Positions 9,437-18,247 are shown, counted from the first letter of the stretch. The stretch: DNA of 64,000 nucleotides from Burkholderia contaminans (GCF_029633825.1 NZ_CP090640.1:1302001-1366000); one strand, 5' to 3'. Numbers and translations are program-made. The notes: a model not told the origin generated them from the letters alone.

Positions 9437-9473
9437 CAATTGCTGACTTGATCGATTCAGCAATTGAATCGAT
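9437..9473. promoter_or_regulatory. Two overlapping perfect inverted repeats upstream of gudP
   Basis: Repeat A is CAATTGCTGA (9437-9446) with TCAGCAATTG (9457-9466), a 10-bp arm with a 10-bp spacer. Repeat B is ATCGATTCA (9451-9459) with TGAATCGAT (9465-9473), a 9-bp arm with a 5-bp spacer. They share the bases TCA (9457-9459) and TG (9465-9466), so as hairpins they exclude each other. They may be operators for a glucarate regulator encoded elsewhere; this is inference. Confidence 0.6.
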
Positions 9474-9508
9474 GGACCGAGGCGGTGCGGATGTCGTCAA
9501 CATATTTT

Positions 9509-9550
9509 TACCCGGATAATATTGACATCCAATTAATACCCGGATAAAAA
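9509..9550 (+). promoter_or_regulatory. Promoter of the DUF2239 gene flanked by direct repeats
   Basis: TTGACA (9522-9527) and TAAAAA (9545-9550) are 17 bp apart. The direct repeat TACCCGGATAA occurs at 9509-9519, just upstream of the -35, and at 9537-9547, running into the -10. The spacing is 28 bp, close to three helical turns, so a dimeric regulator could grip the promoter from one face. Confidence 0.6.
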
Positions 9551-9586
9551 TAGCGTCATTCCGATTCCAGCCTGCGGGCGACCACG

Positions 9587-10219
9587 ATGACTACCATCCC
9601 ATTGCTTCCTTCGTACACGGCCTTCGACGGCCACCGGCGGCTCGCGTCGGGCCCGCTCTCGACGGTCGCGCTCGCGGTCCGGCAGGCGGCCGGCGACGCG
9701 ATGCCCGGCACGATCCTGATCTTCGACGACGCGACCGGCCGCTCGATCGACCTCGACCTGCGCGGCACGGCGGCCGACATCCGCGCACGCTATGCGGCGC
9801 CGTCGGGCGACGCATCCGGCAGTTCCGACGAGCCGGCAGGCGCCGGCGCGGGCGAGCAGCGCGGCCGCGGCCGGCCGAAGCTCGGCGTCGTGTCGCGCGA
9901 GGTCACGCTGCTGCCGCGTCACTGGGAATGGCTGGCCACGCAGCCCGGCGGCGCGTCGGTCGCGTTGCGCAAGCTCGTCGAGGACGCACGGCGCACCCAC
10001 GCGGAAGCCGACCGGCGACGCGACGCGCAGGCGCGCGCGTATCACTTCATGTCGGCGATGGCGGGCGACCTGCCCGGTTTCGAGGAGGCCGTGCGCGCGC
10101 TGTATGCGAACGACCTGACACGCGTCGCCGAGCTGATCGCCGGCTGGCCGGACGACGTGCGCGACCATGCGCTTGCGCTGGCGCGCGGCGAGCTGCCGCC
10201 GTCCACCGAAGACTGCTGA
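9587..10219 (+). CDS. DUF2239 family protein
   Basis: A 210-residue soluble protein of the uncharacterised DUF2239 family. The N-terminal part (YTAFDGHRRLASGPLSTVALAV, then GTILIFDDATGRSIDLDLRG) is beta-rich; a Gly/Ala/Ser linker (about 70-90) leads to RGRGRPKLGVVSREVTLLPRHWEWLA, which resembles a helix-turn-helix-adjacent basic region, and a helical C-terminal part. The function is unknown. The gene has its own promoter and precedes the carotenoid oxygenase by 17 bp, so the two are probably co-expressed. I chose the ATG at 9587; no strong ribosome binding site is visible just upstream. Confidence 0.8.
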   Translation: MTTIPLLPSYTAFDGHRRLASGPLSTVALAVRQAAGDAMPGTILIFDDATGRSIDLDLRGTAADIRARYAAPSGDASGSSDEPAGAGAGEQRGRGRPKLGVVSREVTLLPRHWEWLATQPGGASVALRKLVEDARRTHAEADRRRDAQARAYHFMSAMAGDLPGFEEAVRALYANDLTRVAELIAGWPDDVRDHALALARGELPPSTEDC

Positions 10220-10236
10220 CCGGAGCAACGGACGCC

Positions 10237-11568
10237 ATGACCGCATTCGATCTGAACCGCGGCGCGCTCGCGCCGGTTGCCGACGAGGTCGATCTCGTCG
10301 ACCTGCGCGTGAGCGGCGCGATCCCGCACGAACTCGCCGGCACGTTGCTGCGCAACGGCCCGAATCCGCCGGGCGGCCGTTTCGAAGGGAGCGACGTGCT
10401 GTCGTGGTGGCCGGAAGCCGCGATGCTGCATGCGATCGCGTTCGAAGGCGGCCGCGCGACCGGCTACCGGAACCGCTGGGCGCGCACGCAGCGCTGGGCG
10501 GCCGTGCATGCGCCCGGTGAGGCGCGGCAACTGCCCGATACCAATCCGAACGTGAGCGTGCTGCAGCATGCCGGCGAGTTGCTCGCGCTGTCGGAGGGCG
10601 GCGCACCGTTCGCGATCACGGCCGCGCTCGATTCGCTCGGCGTGCCCGCACGGCACGCGGGCCTCGGCGGCGGGATGACCGCGCATCCGAAGGTCGATCC
10701 GGTGACCGGCGAGCTGATCGCGTTCCGCGCGGACTGGCGCGCGCCGTGGCTGCGCTACGGTGTGGCCGACGCGCAGGGCGTGCAGCGCGTCGATCTCGAG
10801 ATCGACCTGAATGCGCCGTCGATGATGCACGACCTCGCGATCACCGAAACCCGCAGCCTGCTGCTCGACCTGAACGTCGGCTACGACTTCTCGCTGCTGA
10901 AGCAGGGCCACCGGATGCCGCTGCGCTGGCACGACGACCGGCCCGCGCGCATCGGCGTGCTCCCGCGCCACGGCGGCACGGTGCGGTGGTTCGACGTCGA
11001 GCCGTGCTTCATCCTGCACGTCGTGAACGCATATGACTGCGACGCGTCGTGCATCGTGCTCGATGCGGTGCGCTATCCGTCGTACCTGCGGCTCGACGCG
11101 GGCACGGGCCGCTTCGCCGACAACCCGGTCGGCGAGCTGTGGCGCTATGTGATCGATACGGCGAACGGGCTGATCGACGAAGGGCCGCTCGCCGACGGCG
11201 GCATCGAGATGCCGCGCATCAACGAAAGCCGGACGGGGCGCCGCTACCGCTACCTGTATGCGGTGGAGCAGCCGAACCCGGTGGAAATGCGCGGCGTGAT
11301 GCGTTTCGATCACGCGAGCGGCACGACGACGCGCTACGCGGTGCCGCCCGGCGACCAGAACAGCGAGCCGGTGTTCGTGCCGCGCCCGGGCGGTGCGGAC
11401 GAGGACGACGGCTGGCTGCTGGTGATGGTCTACCGCGCGGCGACCGATACGAGCGACGTCGTGATCCTCGATGCGCGCGCGATCGACGCGGGGCCGGTCG
11501 CCACCGTGCACCTGCCGCGCCGCGTGCCGGCCGGATTCCACGGCGCGTGGGTGCCGCGCGAACGTTGA
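10237..11568 (+). CDS. Carotenoid oxygenase / lignostilbene dioxygenase family (RPE65-like) protein
   Basis: A 443-residue seven-bladed beta-propeller dioxygenase. The four iron-binding histidines are all recognisable: TAHPKVDP, MMHDLAITE, FILHVVNAYD and the C-terminal GFHGAW. The N-terminus shows the family signature LRNGPNPPGGRF. Such enzymes cleave a conjugated double bond in carotenoids or in stilbenes; with no carotenoid biosynthesis genes nearby, a plant-derived aromatic substrate is as likely. The ATG at 10237 comes 17 bp after the DUF2239 stop, with GGAG at 10222. It converges on the ABC-transporter operon with only 19 bp between stops and no obvious terminator. Confidence 0.9.
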   Translation: MTAFDLNRGALAPVADEVDLVDLRVSGAIPHELAGTLLRNGPNPPGGRFEGSDVLSWWPEAAMLHAIAFEGGRATGYRNRWARTQRWAAVHAPGEARQLPDTNPNVSVLQHAGELLALSEGGAPFAITAALDSLGVPARHAGLGGGMTAHPKVDPVTGELIAFRADWRAPWLRYGVADAQGVQRVDLEIDLNAPSMMHDLAITETRSLLLDLNVGYDFSLLKQGHRMPLRWHDDRPARIGVLPRHGGTVRWFDVEPCFILHVVNAYDCDASCIVLDAVRYPSYLRLDAGTGRFADNPVGELWRYVIDTANGLIDEGPLADGGIEMPRINESRTGRRYRYLYAVEQPNPVEMRGVMRFDHASGTTTRYAVPPGDQNSEPVFVPRPGGADEDDGWLLVMVYRAATDTSDVVILDARAIDAGPVATVHLPRRVPAGFHGAWVPRER

Positions 11569-11587
11569 ACGTGAGCGGCGGCGCGCG

Positions 11588-12754
11588 TCACTGCGCGCGC
11601 AGCGCGTCGACGATCTTCAGCCGCGCGGCGCGCATCGCCGGCAGGAAGCCGCCGACGAGCCCCATCACCAGCGAGAACAGCAGCGTCTTCACGACGATCG
11701 CGGGCGTCAGCACGAAGCGGAACGACAGGTCCGCGAAGGTCTGGAAGTTGGTCGTCGAAAACGACGCGAACTGCATCAGCGACGCGCATGCGAGCCCCGC
11801 GACGCCGCCGACGAAGCCGAGCAGCAGCGCTTCCAGCAGGAACGCGGCGAGCACGTTCGTGCGCTTGAAGCCGAGCGCGCGCAGCGTGCCGATCTCGGCG
11901 ACGCGGTTCGCGACCGACGCATACATCGTGATCATCGCGCCGATCATCGCGGCGATCGAGAAGATCGTCGACAGCGTGATGCCGAGGATGTTGATGAACG
12001 TCGACAGCGCCTTCGACTGGTCGCCGTAGAAGGTCTGTTCGCGTTTCGCCTCGTCGGTGAGCCGCGGGTCGACGTCGATGTCGGCCTTGAAGCGCGCGAA
12101 GCCGCCGGCGCTCGGGATGCGCAGCACCATCGACGAATAGCTGGTGCGCCGGAACGACTGCATCAGCTGGTCGACGTCGCCCCAGATCTCCGAATCGAAG
12201 CCGCTGCCGCCCGCGTCGAAGATGCCGACGATGGTCCAGTCGCGCTGCGCGAAATGCAGGCTGTCGCCGAGTTGCGTGCCGCTGAACCCTTTCGCGATCG
12301 CGCTGCCGACGATGATTTCCGACGAGCCGGGCGCGAACATGCGGCCGGCGACGAGCTTCACGTGCGGGCGCAGCGCGAGGCCGGACGGCGACACGCCGCG
12401 GATCACGACGTTCGACGGCTTGCCGGTCGACGTCTTCACCAGCGAGATCAGCACGACCGCTTCCTTCGACACGAGCGGCCGGCCGTCGGGGCCGAGCGCG
12501 ACGGCCGGGTGCATTTCGAGCGCATTGGCCTGCTGGTGGTCGATCGAGCTCTGGATCTCGGTTTCGGCGCCCTTGCGGATCACCACCGCGTTGTCGGGTT
12601 CGCCGGTCGACACGAGCGTCTTCGTGAGCCCCGCGTCGAGCATTTGCACGGTCGCGAACACGAAGATCACGAGCGCCATCCCGCCGGCGGTCAGCGCGGT
12701 GGTGAGCCGCCGGGTCCACAGGTTGCGCGCGATGTAGTTGAGCGGGATCGCCAT
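11588..12754 (-). CDS. ABC transporter permease (FtsX/MacB type), second
   Basis: A 388-residue permease with the FtsX/MacB layout: one N-terminal membrane helix (about 20-42), a large periplasmic domain (about 45-255), and three C-terminal helices (about 265-385). The last helix is followed by the usual PAMRAARLKIVDALRAQ end. It should pair with the permease encoded just upstream as a heterodimer powered by the operon's ATPase. The ATG at 12754 (MAIPLNYIARN) is 8 bp after the preceding stop. It is the last gene of the operon. Confidence 0.88.
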   Translation of the reverse strand: MAIPLNYIARNLWTRRLTTALTAGGMALVIFVFATVQMLDAGLTKTLVSTGEPDNAVVIRKGAETEIQSSIDHQQANALEMHPAVALGPDGRPLVSKEAVVLISLVKTSTGKPSNVVIRGVSPSGLALRPHVKLVAGRMFAPGSSEIIVGSAIAKGFSGTQLGDSLHFAQRDWTIVGIFDAGGSGFDSEIWGDVDQLMQSFRRTSYSSMVLRIPSAGGFARFKADIDVDPRLTDEAKREQTFYGDQSKALSTFINILGITLSTIFSIAAMIGAMITMYASVANRVAEIGTLRALGFKRTNVLAAFLLEALLLGFVGGVAGLACASLMQFASFSTTNFQTFADLSFRFVLTPAIVVKTLLFSLVMGLVGGFLPAMRAARLKIVDALRAQ

Positions 12755-12762
12755 GCGCCAAC

Positions 12763-13917
12763 CTAACCGATTGCCCTGAGGCCTTCGACCACGCGCACGC
12801 GCGCCGCCTGCCACGCCGGCACGATCGCCGCCGCGAAGCCGACCGCGACCGAGCACACGGCCTGCAGCACGACCGTTTCGGTCGACACCTTGAACACCGG
12901 GAAGATGCCGCCGGCCGCCTGCTTGAACAGGCTCGCGGCGGGCGGCGTCGCGAGGATCCCGAGCCCGCCGCCGGCCACCGCGATCACGACCGATTCGCCG
13001 AACACGATCAGCGCGAGGAAGCCGGGGCCGAAGCCGAGCGCCTTCAGCGTCGCGTATTCGGCCGTGCGCTCGCGCGCGCTCATCGCCATCGCGTTGGCCA
13101 TCACGGCCATGATGATCAGGATCACCACGTACGACACGACGCGGATCGCCGCGATGATCTGGTTCGACATCGCGACGAAGCCGAGCTGGAACGCCTGCTC
13201 GGTCTCGGTCAGCGTCTCGGCGAGCGAGTTCTTGAACACTGCGTCGACGTTGCGCGCGATCGACGCGCCGTCGTCGGGGTTCGCGACGCCGAGCACGAAT
13301 ACGCCGACCTGGTCGGCCTGCTTCGGCGTGCGCTGGCGCACCGTCTCGTTCAGGTATTCCCAGTGAAACACCAGCTGCCGCGTGATCGTCGAGTCGTCAC
13401 GGCCGTCCAGGATGCCGCGCACGACGAAATCCCACGTGCCCGGGTAGATCGTGCCCTTCAGCGGGATCACGTCGCCGATCCTGAAGCCGAATTGCGTCGC
13501 GAGCTGGCGGCCGACGAGGCAGCCGCGGCGGTCGCGATCGTAGTCGGCGCGCTGCTGCGCCGGGATGATGAATTCCGGGTACAGGTCGAGATAGTTGTCC
13601 GATACGGCGAAGCTCGCGAAGAAGTTCTTCGGGTCGCGATAGATGCCGCCGAACCAGTTCGACCGGACCACGGCCGTCACGCCTTCGACGCCGCGGATCC
13701 GGTTCTCGTAGTTGACGGGCAGCGGAAACACGAGCGAGATCGCGTTGCGCGTGACGAGCCGCCCGCTGGATGCGGCGGCCGCGCCTGCGTACCACGCGTC
13801 GACCACGGTGTGCAGCAGCCCGAACGCGAGCACGGCGATCGTGAGCCCGAGCACGGTCAGCAGCGTGCGCAGCCGGTGCCGCAGCGCATTGCGCGCGATC
13901 AGCTTCAGCACGTACAT
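12763..13917 (-). CDS. ABC transporter permease (FtsX/MacB type), first
   Basis: A 384-residue permease with an N-terminal helix (about 18-40), a periplasmic domain (about 45-250) and three C-terminal helices (about 255-375), ending in [18 protein letters not shown]. The [14 protein letters not shown] segment is the conserved cytoplasmic loop of FtsX-type permeases. Unlike MacB, the ATPase is a separate protein. It begins 21 bp after the ATPase stop and likely forms the transporter with the downstream permease. Mechanotransmission-type export is known for the family; the substrate here is unknown. Confidence 0.88.
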   Translation of the reverse strand: MYVLKLIARNALRHRLRTLLTVLGLTIAVLAFGLLHTVVDAWYAGAAAASSGRLVTRNAISLVFPLPVNYENRIRGVEGVTAVVRSNWFGGIYRDPKNFFASFAVSDNYLDLYPEFIIPAQQRADYDRDRRGCLVGRQLATQFGFRIGDVIPLKGTIYPGTWDFVVRGILDGRDDSTITRQLVFHWEYLNETVRQRTPKQADQVGVFVLGVANPDDGASIARNVDAVFKNSLAETLTETEQAFQLGFVAMSNQIIAAIRVVSYVVILIIMAVMANAMAMSARERTAEYATLKALGFGPGFLALIVFGESVVIAVAGGGLGILATPPAASLFKQAAGGIFPVFKVSTETVVLQAVCSVAVGFAAAIVPAWQAARVRVVEGLRAIG

Positions 13918-13938
13918 CGCGCGCGCTCCCGCAGCCGG

Positions 13939-14637
13939 TCAGCCGGCGTGCCCATCGATCAGCTCCCCTTTTTCCAGATGGACGAGCGAGCGTGCGGCGC
14001 CGGCCGCGTGCGCGTCGTGCGTCACCATGATGATCGTCTTGCCGAGCTCGGCGTTCATCCGCTGCAGCATCGCGAGCACGTCGGTGGCCGATGCGCGGTC
14101 GAGGTCGCCGGTCGGCTCGTCGGCGACGATCAGCACGGGATCGGTGATCAGCGCGCGCGCGATCGCGACGCGCTGCTGCTGGCCGCCCGACAGTTCCGAC
14201 GGGTAATGGCTCGTCCGGTCGCCGAGGTTCACCATGTCGAGCACGAGTTCGACGCGCTCGCGCCGCTCGCGGCGCGACAGGTGCGTGAGCATCAGCGGCA
14301 GCTCGACGTTCTCGAACGCGGTGAGCACGGGCATCAGGTTGTAGAACTGGAAGATGAAGCCGACGTTCGCCGCGCGCCATTCGGCCAGTTGCGCCTCGGC
14401 GAGCCGGGAGATGTCGAGGCCGCCCACGCGCAGCTCGCCGCTGTCGGGCCGGTCGATGCCGGCCACCAGGTTCAGCAGCGTGCTCTTGCCGGAGCCCGAC
14501 GGCCCCATCAGCGCGACGAAGTCACCTTCGCCGATGTCGAGCGTGATGTCGGTCAGCACCGGCACGATCTGGTTGCCGCGCCGGTACGACTTCGCGACGT
14601 GGCTGAGCTCGACGAGGGGTGGCCGGGCGTCGTTCAC
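13939..14637 (-). CDS. ABC transporter ATP-binding protein (MacB/LolD type)
   Basis: A 232-residue ATPase. Walker [11 protein letters not shown]-loop FQFYNLMP, signature LSGGQQQR, Walker [14 protein letters not shown] and the H-loop MVTHD are all intact, and the sequence is of the LolD/MacB subfamily. The start is probably GTG at 14637 ([11 protein letters not shown]); it lies 5 bp after the adaptor stop, which suggests translational coupling. It drives the two permeases downstream. Confidence 0.92.
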   Translation of the reverse strand: MNDARPPLVELSHVAKSYRRGNQIVPVLTDITLDIGEGDFVALMGPSGSGKSTLLNLVAGIDRPDSGELRVGGLDISRLAEAQLAEWRAANVGFIFQFYNLMPVLTAFENVELPLMLTHLSRRERRERVELVLDMVNLGDRTSHYPSELSGGQQQRVAIARALITDPVLIVADEPTGDLDRASATDVLAMLQRMNAELGKTIIMVTHDAHAAGAARSLVHLEKGELIDGHAG

Positions 14638-14642
14638 GCGCG

Positions 14643-15848
14643 CTACTTCTTCGCGACGGTCACTTTCGCGCCGTCCTTCAGCTTCGCGCCCGGCGCGAGC
14701 ACGACCGTGTCGCCGGGTGTCACGCCGCGCACCGCGACGAGCTCGCCGATTCGCACGCCCTTCGTCACGGCCACCGCATGCACGACGTCGTCCTTCACGA
14801 CGAACACCGCCGGCCGGCCATCGCGTTCGACCACGGCGCTCGCCTGCACGGCCGTCACCGGCTGCCGGTCCTGCGCGGTCGCCGGCTTCGACAGGAAGGC
14901 GATCTTCGCGCTCATGTCGGGCAACACGCGCTCGTCGCGGTCGACGAAGCGCACCTTCACGAGCACGGTGGCCTTCGAGCGGTCGACGGTCGGCACGATG
15001 CGCGACACGCGGCCGGCGAAGCGCATGTCGGGCAGCGCGTCGAGCTGGATCTCGCACGGCTGCTCGGCGCGGATCTTCGCGATGTTCGATTCGGCGACGT
15101 CGGCCTCGACCTCGAGCGTCTTCATGTCGGCGATCGTCACGACCGCGCCCTTGCTGTCCGACGCGGACGAGAACGGCGTGATGTTGTCGCCGACGTTCGC
15201 GTGCTTGGCGAGCACGATGCCGTCGAATGGCGCGCGGATCACCGTCTGGTCGACCGCCACCTGCGCGGCCTGCGCGTTCGCCTCGGCCGATACGATCGCG
15301 GCCTGGTCGCTGTTGAGCGTCGCGCGCGCCTTGTTCACGCGGGCCGTGTCGGTGTCGAGCTGCGCGGCCGGCACCGCGCCTTTCGGCGCGAGCGCGGCGG
15401 TGCGGCGCAGCGCGATCTCGGCGTCCTTCAGCTCGGCCTGTGCGACACCGAGGTTCGCACGGGACACCTGCACCTGCGCGCGTGCCTGCGCGAGCGACGC
15501 TTGCACGTCGTTGCTTTCGAGCCGCGCGATGATCTCGTCCTGCTTCACGCGCGTGCCTTCCAGCACGCCGAGCCACTCGACGCGCCCCTGGCCCTTCGAC
15601 GCGACCGCGGCCTTGCGCTGCGGCACGACGTAGCCGGTCGCATTGAGCTGCGTGTCGTTCTGGTACGGGTAGGCGGACGTGACGGACGTGGTGTCGACGG
15701 TCGGCCGGCCGGTGAGCGCGAGGCCGGCGCCGATCGCGATGACGGCGAGCGCGGCGGCGACCGTATAGCGCACCCAGCGGCGCCGGCGCGGCGCCGGTGC
15801 GAGCGGACGCCGGTCGATTTTCAGTTTGTCCAGGTTGTGATCGGGCAA
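14643..15848 (-). CDS. Periplasmic adaptor (HlyD/MacA family) of the ABC export system
   Basis: A membrane-anchored adaptor of about 401 residues. One N-terminal helix (WVRYTVAAALAVIAIGAG) is followed by a lipoyl half-motif (GQGRVEWLGVLEGTRVKQDE), an alpha-helical hairpin (about 110-185), the second lipoyl half (VIRAPFDGIVLAKHANVGD) and beta-barrel domains. This is the MacA-type bridge to an outer-membrane channel, which is not encoded nearby. I propose TTG at 15848 (LPDHNLDKLKIDRR); no ATG lies between it and the membrane helix, but GTG/TTG alternatives exist and the ribosome binding site is poor. First gene of the four-gene operon. Confidence 0.82.
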   Translation of the reverse strand: MPDHNLDKLKIDRRPLAPAPRRRRWVRYTVAAALAVIAIGAGLALTGRPTVDTTSVTSAYPYQNDTQLNATGYVVPQRKAAVASKGQGRVEWLGVLEGTRVKQDEIIARLESNDVQASLAQARAQVQVSRANLGVAQAELKDAEIALRRTAALAPKGAVPAAQLDTDTARVNKARATLNSDQAAIVSAEANAQAAQVAVDQTVIRAPFDGIVLAKHANVGDNITPFSSASDSKGAVVTIADMKTLEVEADVAESNIAKIRAEQPCEIQLDALPDMRFAGRVSRIVPTVDRSKATVLVKVRFVDRDERVLPDMSAKIAFLSKPATAQDRQPVTAVQASAVVERDGRPAVFVVKDDVVHAVAVTKGVRIGELVAVRGVTPGDTVVLAPGAKLKDGAKVTVAKK

Positions 15849-16206
15849 TTTGAGCGCCTCGAGACGGCGGCGGTCTGACGACCGGCCGCGACCCGGTTTC
15901 CGGGGAAAGGGACGGATGGACGCCAGTATAAGCGTCGCCCCGACGGTTCGCGAGCCGGTTTGCAGCGCCGCCGCGGCCGCCGCCGGACGGTCGCCGACCC
16001 GGGATACGGGTGCGCCCCCGGGGAAACCCGAGGGGCGCAAGCAACGTGTCAACTTTCCGCAAACACGGTGCGTTATGGAACCAGTGCGTCAGGTTTTGTC
16101 GCGACGGCACGGCAAATGCCGGCCTCGCGGCCTGGGGCTCCGATGCGAATGCCTCGCATCTTTACTTACCGGTACGTTTGATTTTTTCTCCGCTAAAGGA
16201 AGAACA
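15849..16206. other. Intergenic region between divergent adaptor and small secreted protein genes
   Basis: 358 bp. It must contain promoters in both directions; I see no strong consensus pair. A perfect inverted repeat GATGCGA-ATGCC-TCGCATC lies at 16142-16160, about 47 bp before the ATG at 16207, with an AT-rich tract after it. Around 15960-16040 the DNA is very GC-rich with short self-complementary stretches. Confidence 0.5.
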
Positions 16207-16437
16207 ATGAAGAAGACGCTCGCTTCGATCATCGCCGCAGCATTCGCGCTCGCATCGGTTTCGGCATTCGCACAGGATGCGTCGGCACCGGCAGCCGACA
16301 CGTCGGCCGCTGCACCGGCCAAGAAGGATCACAGCAAGCCGAAGCACCAGCTGAAGCACCACGGCTCGAAGAAAGGCCAGGCGAAGGCCGCAGCCGCATC
16401 GGCCGCCGGCACGAACGACGCAGGCGCGCAGAACTAA
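16207..16437 (+). CDS. Small secreted Ala/Lys/His-rich protein
   Basis: A 76-residue protein with a clear signal peptide (MKKTLASIIAAAFALASVSAFA, cut before QDAS). The mature part of about 54 residues is low-complexity: Ala-rich, with KKDHSKPKHQLKHHGSKKGQ in the middle. It has no enzyme motif. The composition resembles acid-shock or metal-binding periplasmic peptides (Asr-like), but this is only compositional. Ribosome binding site AAAGGAAG at 16196-16203. It has its own terminator, so it is a single-gene unit. Confidence 0.85.
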   Translation: MKKTLASIIAAAFALASVSAFAQDASAPAADTSAAAPAKKDHSKPKHQLKHHGSKKGQAKAAAASAAGTNDAGAQN

Positions 16438-16483
16438 GAAGCGCGTTGCGCCGGGGCCGGCACCGCCGGCCGCCAGTCGCGAG

Positions 16484-16519
16484 ACCCCGCATGTTCAGGC
16501 ATGCGGGGTTTTGTTTTTT
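16484..16519. terminator. Terminator after the small secreted protein gene
   Basis: A perfect 10-bp stem ACCCCGCATG/CATGCGGGGT with a 6-nt loop is followed by TTTGTTTTTTT. It lies between convergent genes and directly abuts the stop of the Mut7-C gene. The T-run points to + strand use. Confidence 0.9.
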
Positions 16520-17281
16520 TCAGGCCTCGTGTTGTTCACCGGCCGGCGGCGGCGCGCGCATCGCGTCGACCACCGTGCGCATGCGCCGCCAGTGCGAGCC
16601 TTCCCAGAACACGCGCCGGCACACGTCGCACGCGGCGAAGCGCAGGTGCCGTTGCCGGACGCCGGCCGGCACGCGCGGCGCGGCGGCGGCCGCGTCGAGC
16701 GGATGCAGCGGCGCATTGCAGCGCAGGCACAGCCGGAACGGCCGCATGTGCGGCGCGAGGTCGAGCCGCTCGAACAGTTCGCGCAGCTGGTCGGCCGGCT
16801 GCACCGCGTGCAGGTAGCAGCCGCGCGCGACCGCGCGCCGCTTGAGCAGCTCGCGGTCGCGGGTCAGCACGATCCGGCCCTCTCGCGCGGCGAGCGCCGC
16901 GAGCTCGTCGTCGCGGTAATGGTTGTCGTAGCAGGTGTCGAAGCCTGCGAGGCGCAGCAGTTGCGCGAGGCCGCCGAGATGCGCGTCGGCGACGAAGCAC
17001 CATTGCGCCGGTGGCGGCGCGGTGGCTCCGTTCACGGTGGCCGACTGCGCGCGCTCCGGAAAGGCTTCGACCCGGTCGCCGTCGTCGAGCGGCCGGTCGA
17101 GCGCGGCCGGCGCGTCGTTCACGCACAGCCGGCCGATTTCGGTGTGCGGGACGCCGAGCGCCTCGATCGCGTGCTTCACCGTCGCGTCGCGCGCACATGC
17201 GTGCCCGAACGCGCGGTCGCGCTGCGCGCGCGGGAGAAAGGCGTTCAGTTCGTCGTGGAAGCGGAAGGTCGCGGTCGCCAT
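16520..17281 (-). CDS. Mut7-C RNase-domain protein with N-terminal ubiquitin-like domain
   Basis: A 253-residue protein. Residues 1-80 form a ubiquitin/ThiS-like beta-grasp domain (ATATFRFHDELNAFLP ... DDGDRVEAFPERAQ). Residues about 95-250 are a Mut7-C domain: a PIN-like nuclease core with FVADAHLGGLAQLLRLAGFD and GRIVLTRDRELLKRR carrying the conserved Asp residues, then a zinc ribbon CLRCNAPL...CDVCRRVFW. The family is predicted to be an RNase; substrates are unknown. The ATG at 17281 gives MATATFRF. The gene stands alone, divergent from the dehydrogenase gene downstream in the window. Confidence 0.88.
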   Translation of the reverse strand: MATATFRFHDELNAFLPRAQRDRAFGHACARDATVKHAIEALGVPHTEIGRLCVNDAPAALDRPLDDGDRVEAFPERAQSATVNGATAPPPAQWCFVADAHLGGLAQLLRLAGFDTCYDNHYRDDELAALAAREGRIVLTRDRELLKRRAVARGCYLHAVQPADQLRELFERLDLAPHMRPFRLCLRCNAPLHPLDAAAAAPRVPAGVRQRHLRFAACDVCRRVFWEGSHWRRMRTVVDAMRAPPPAGEQHEA

Positions 17282-17377
17282 GCGGGCAGTATGGCACCGT
17301 GCTTGGCCGGCCGCGTGCCCTGCAGGCGCCACGCATCTGTGTTTAACTCCCCGCTTCACGGAGCGAAGGAGCGGAAA

Positions 17378-18247
17378 ATGGATCTCGGATTTATCGGGCT
17401 GGGTGAAATGGGGCAGGCAATCGCGACGAACCTGCTGAAGGCCGGGCACACGGTGCGGGTCTGGAACCGGTCGCGCGAGCGCGCCGAGCCGCTCGCGGCC
17501 GTCGGCGCGCAGATCGTCGACACGCCGGCCGACGCGTTTCGCGGCGACGCGGTGTTTTCGATGCTGGCCGACGACGCCGCGGCACGCGCGATCTTCGACG
17601 ACGCACTGCTCGCCCAGGCGCCGCGCGGCCTGATCCACGTCAACATGGCGACGGTGTCGGTCGCGCTGGCCGAATCGCTCGCGCACGCGCATGCATCGCG
17701 CGGCATCCATTATGTCGCCGCGCCGGTGATGGGCCGGCCGGACGTGGCAGCCGCCGCGCGCCTCACGATCATGGCGGGTGGCCCGGCCGAGGCGATCGAC
17801 CGCGTGCAGCCGCTGTTCGACGCGATCGGCCAGAAGACCTGGCGGTTCGGTTCGCTGCCGCAGCACGCGAACGTCGCGAAGATCGCCGCGAACTTCACGC
17901 TCGCGTCGGCGATCGAGACGCTCGGCGAGGCCTCTGCATTGCTCGGCGCGCACGGCGTCGCGATGCGCGATTTCCTCGACGTGATCACCGGCAGCGTGTT
18001 TCCGGGCCCCGTCTACGAGGGCTACGGCTCGATGATTGCCGAGCGGCGCTACGAGCCCGCCCGCTTCAAGGCGCGCCTCGGGTTGAAGGACGTTCGCCTG
18101 GCGCTGGAAGCCGGCGACGCCGTGTCGGTGCCGCTGCCGGTGGCAAGCGTCGTGCGCGACAACCTGCTCGACGCGCTGGCGCACGGCGGTGGCGAGCAGG
18201 ATTTCGCGGTGCTCGGCGAAGTCGCGCTGCGCCGCGCGGGCCGCTGA
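17378..18247 (+). CDS. NAD(P)-dependent beta-hydroxyacid dehydrogenase (HIBADH family)
   Basis: A 289-residue oxidoreductase. The Rossmann motif GFIGLGEMGQAIATNLLKAG is at the N-terminus, WNRSRERAEPLAAVGAQ follows, and the helical C-terminal domain holds the catalytic-lysine motif NVAKIAANF. Members oxidise 3-hydroxyisobutyrate, tartronate semialdehyde or related acids, or reduce imines; the substrate cannot be told from sequence. The glucarate genes lie 8 kb away, so a tartronate semialdehyde role is possible but not supported by linkage. The ATG at 17378 follows AAGGAG at 17366-17371. Confidence 0.88.
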   Translation: MDLGFIGLGEMGQAIATNLLKAGHTVRVWNRSRERAEPLAAVGAQIVDTPADAFRGDAVFSMLADDAAARAIFDDALLAQAPRGLIHVNMATVSVALAESLAHAHASRGIHYVAAPVMGRPDVAAAARLTIMAGGPAEAIDRVQPLFDAIGQKTWRFGSLPQHANVAKIAANFTLASAIETLGEASALLGAHGVAMRDFLDVITGSVFPGPVYEGYGSMIAERRYEPARFKARLGLKDVRLALEAGDAVSVPLPVASVVRDNLLDALAHGGGEQDFAVLGEVALRRAGR

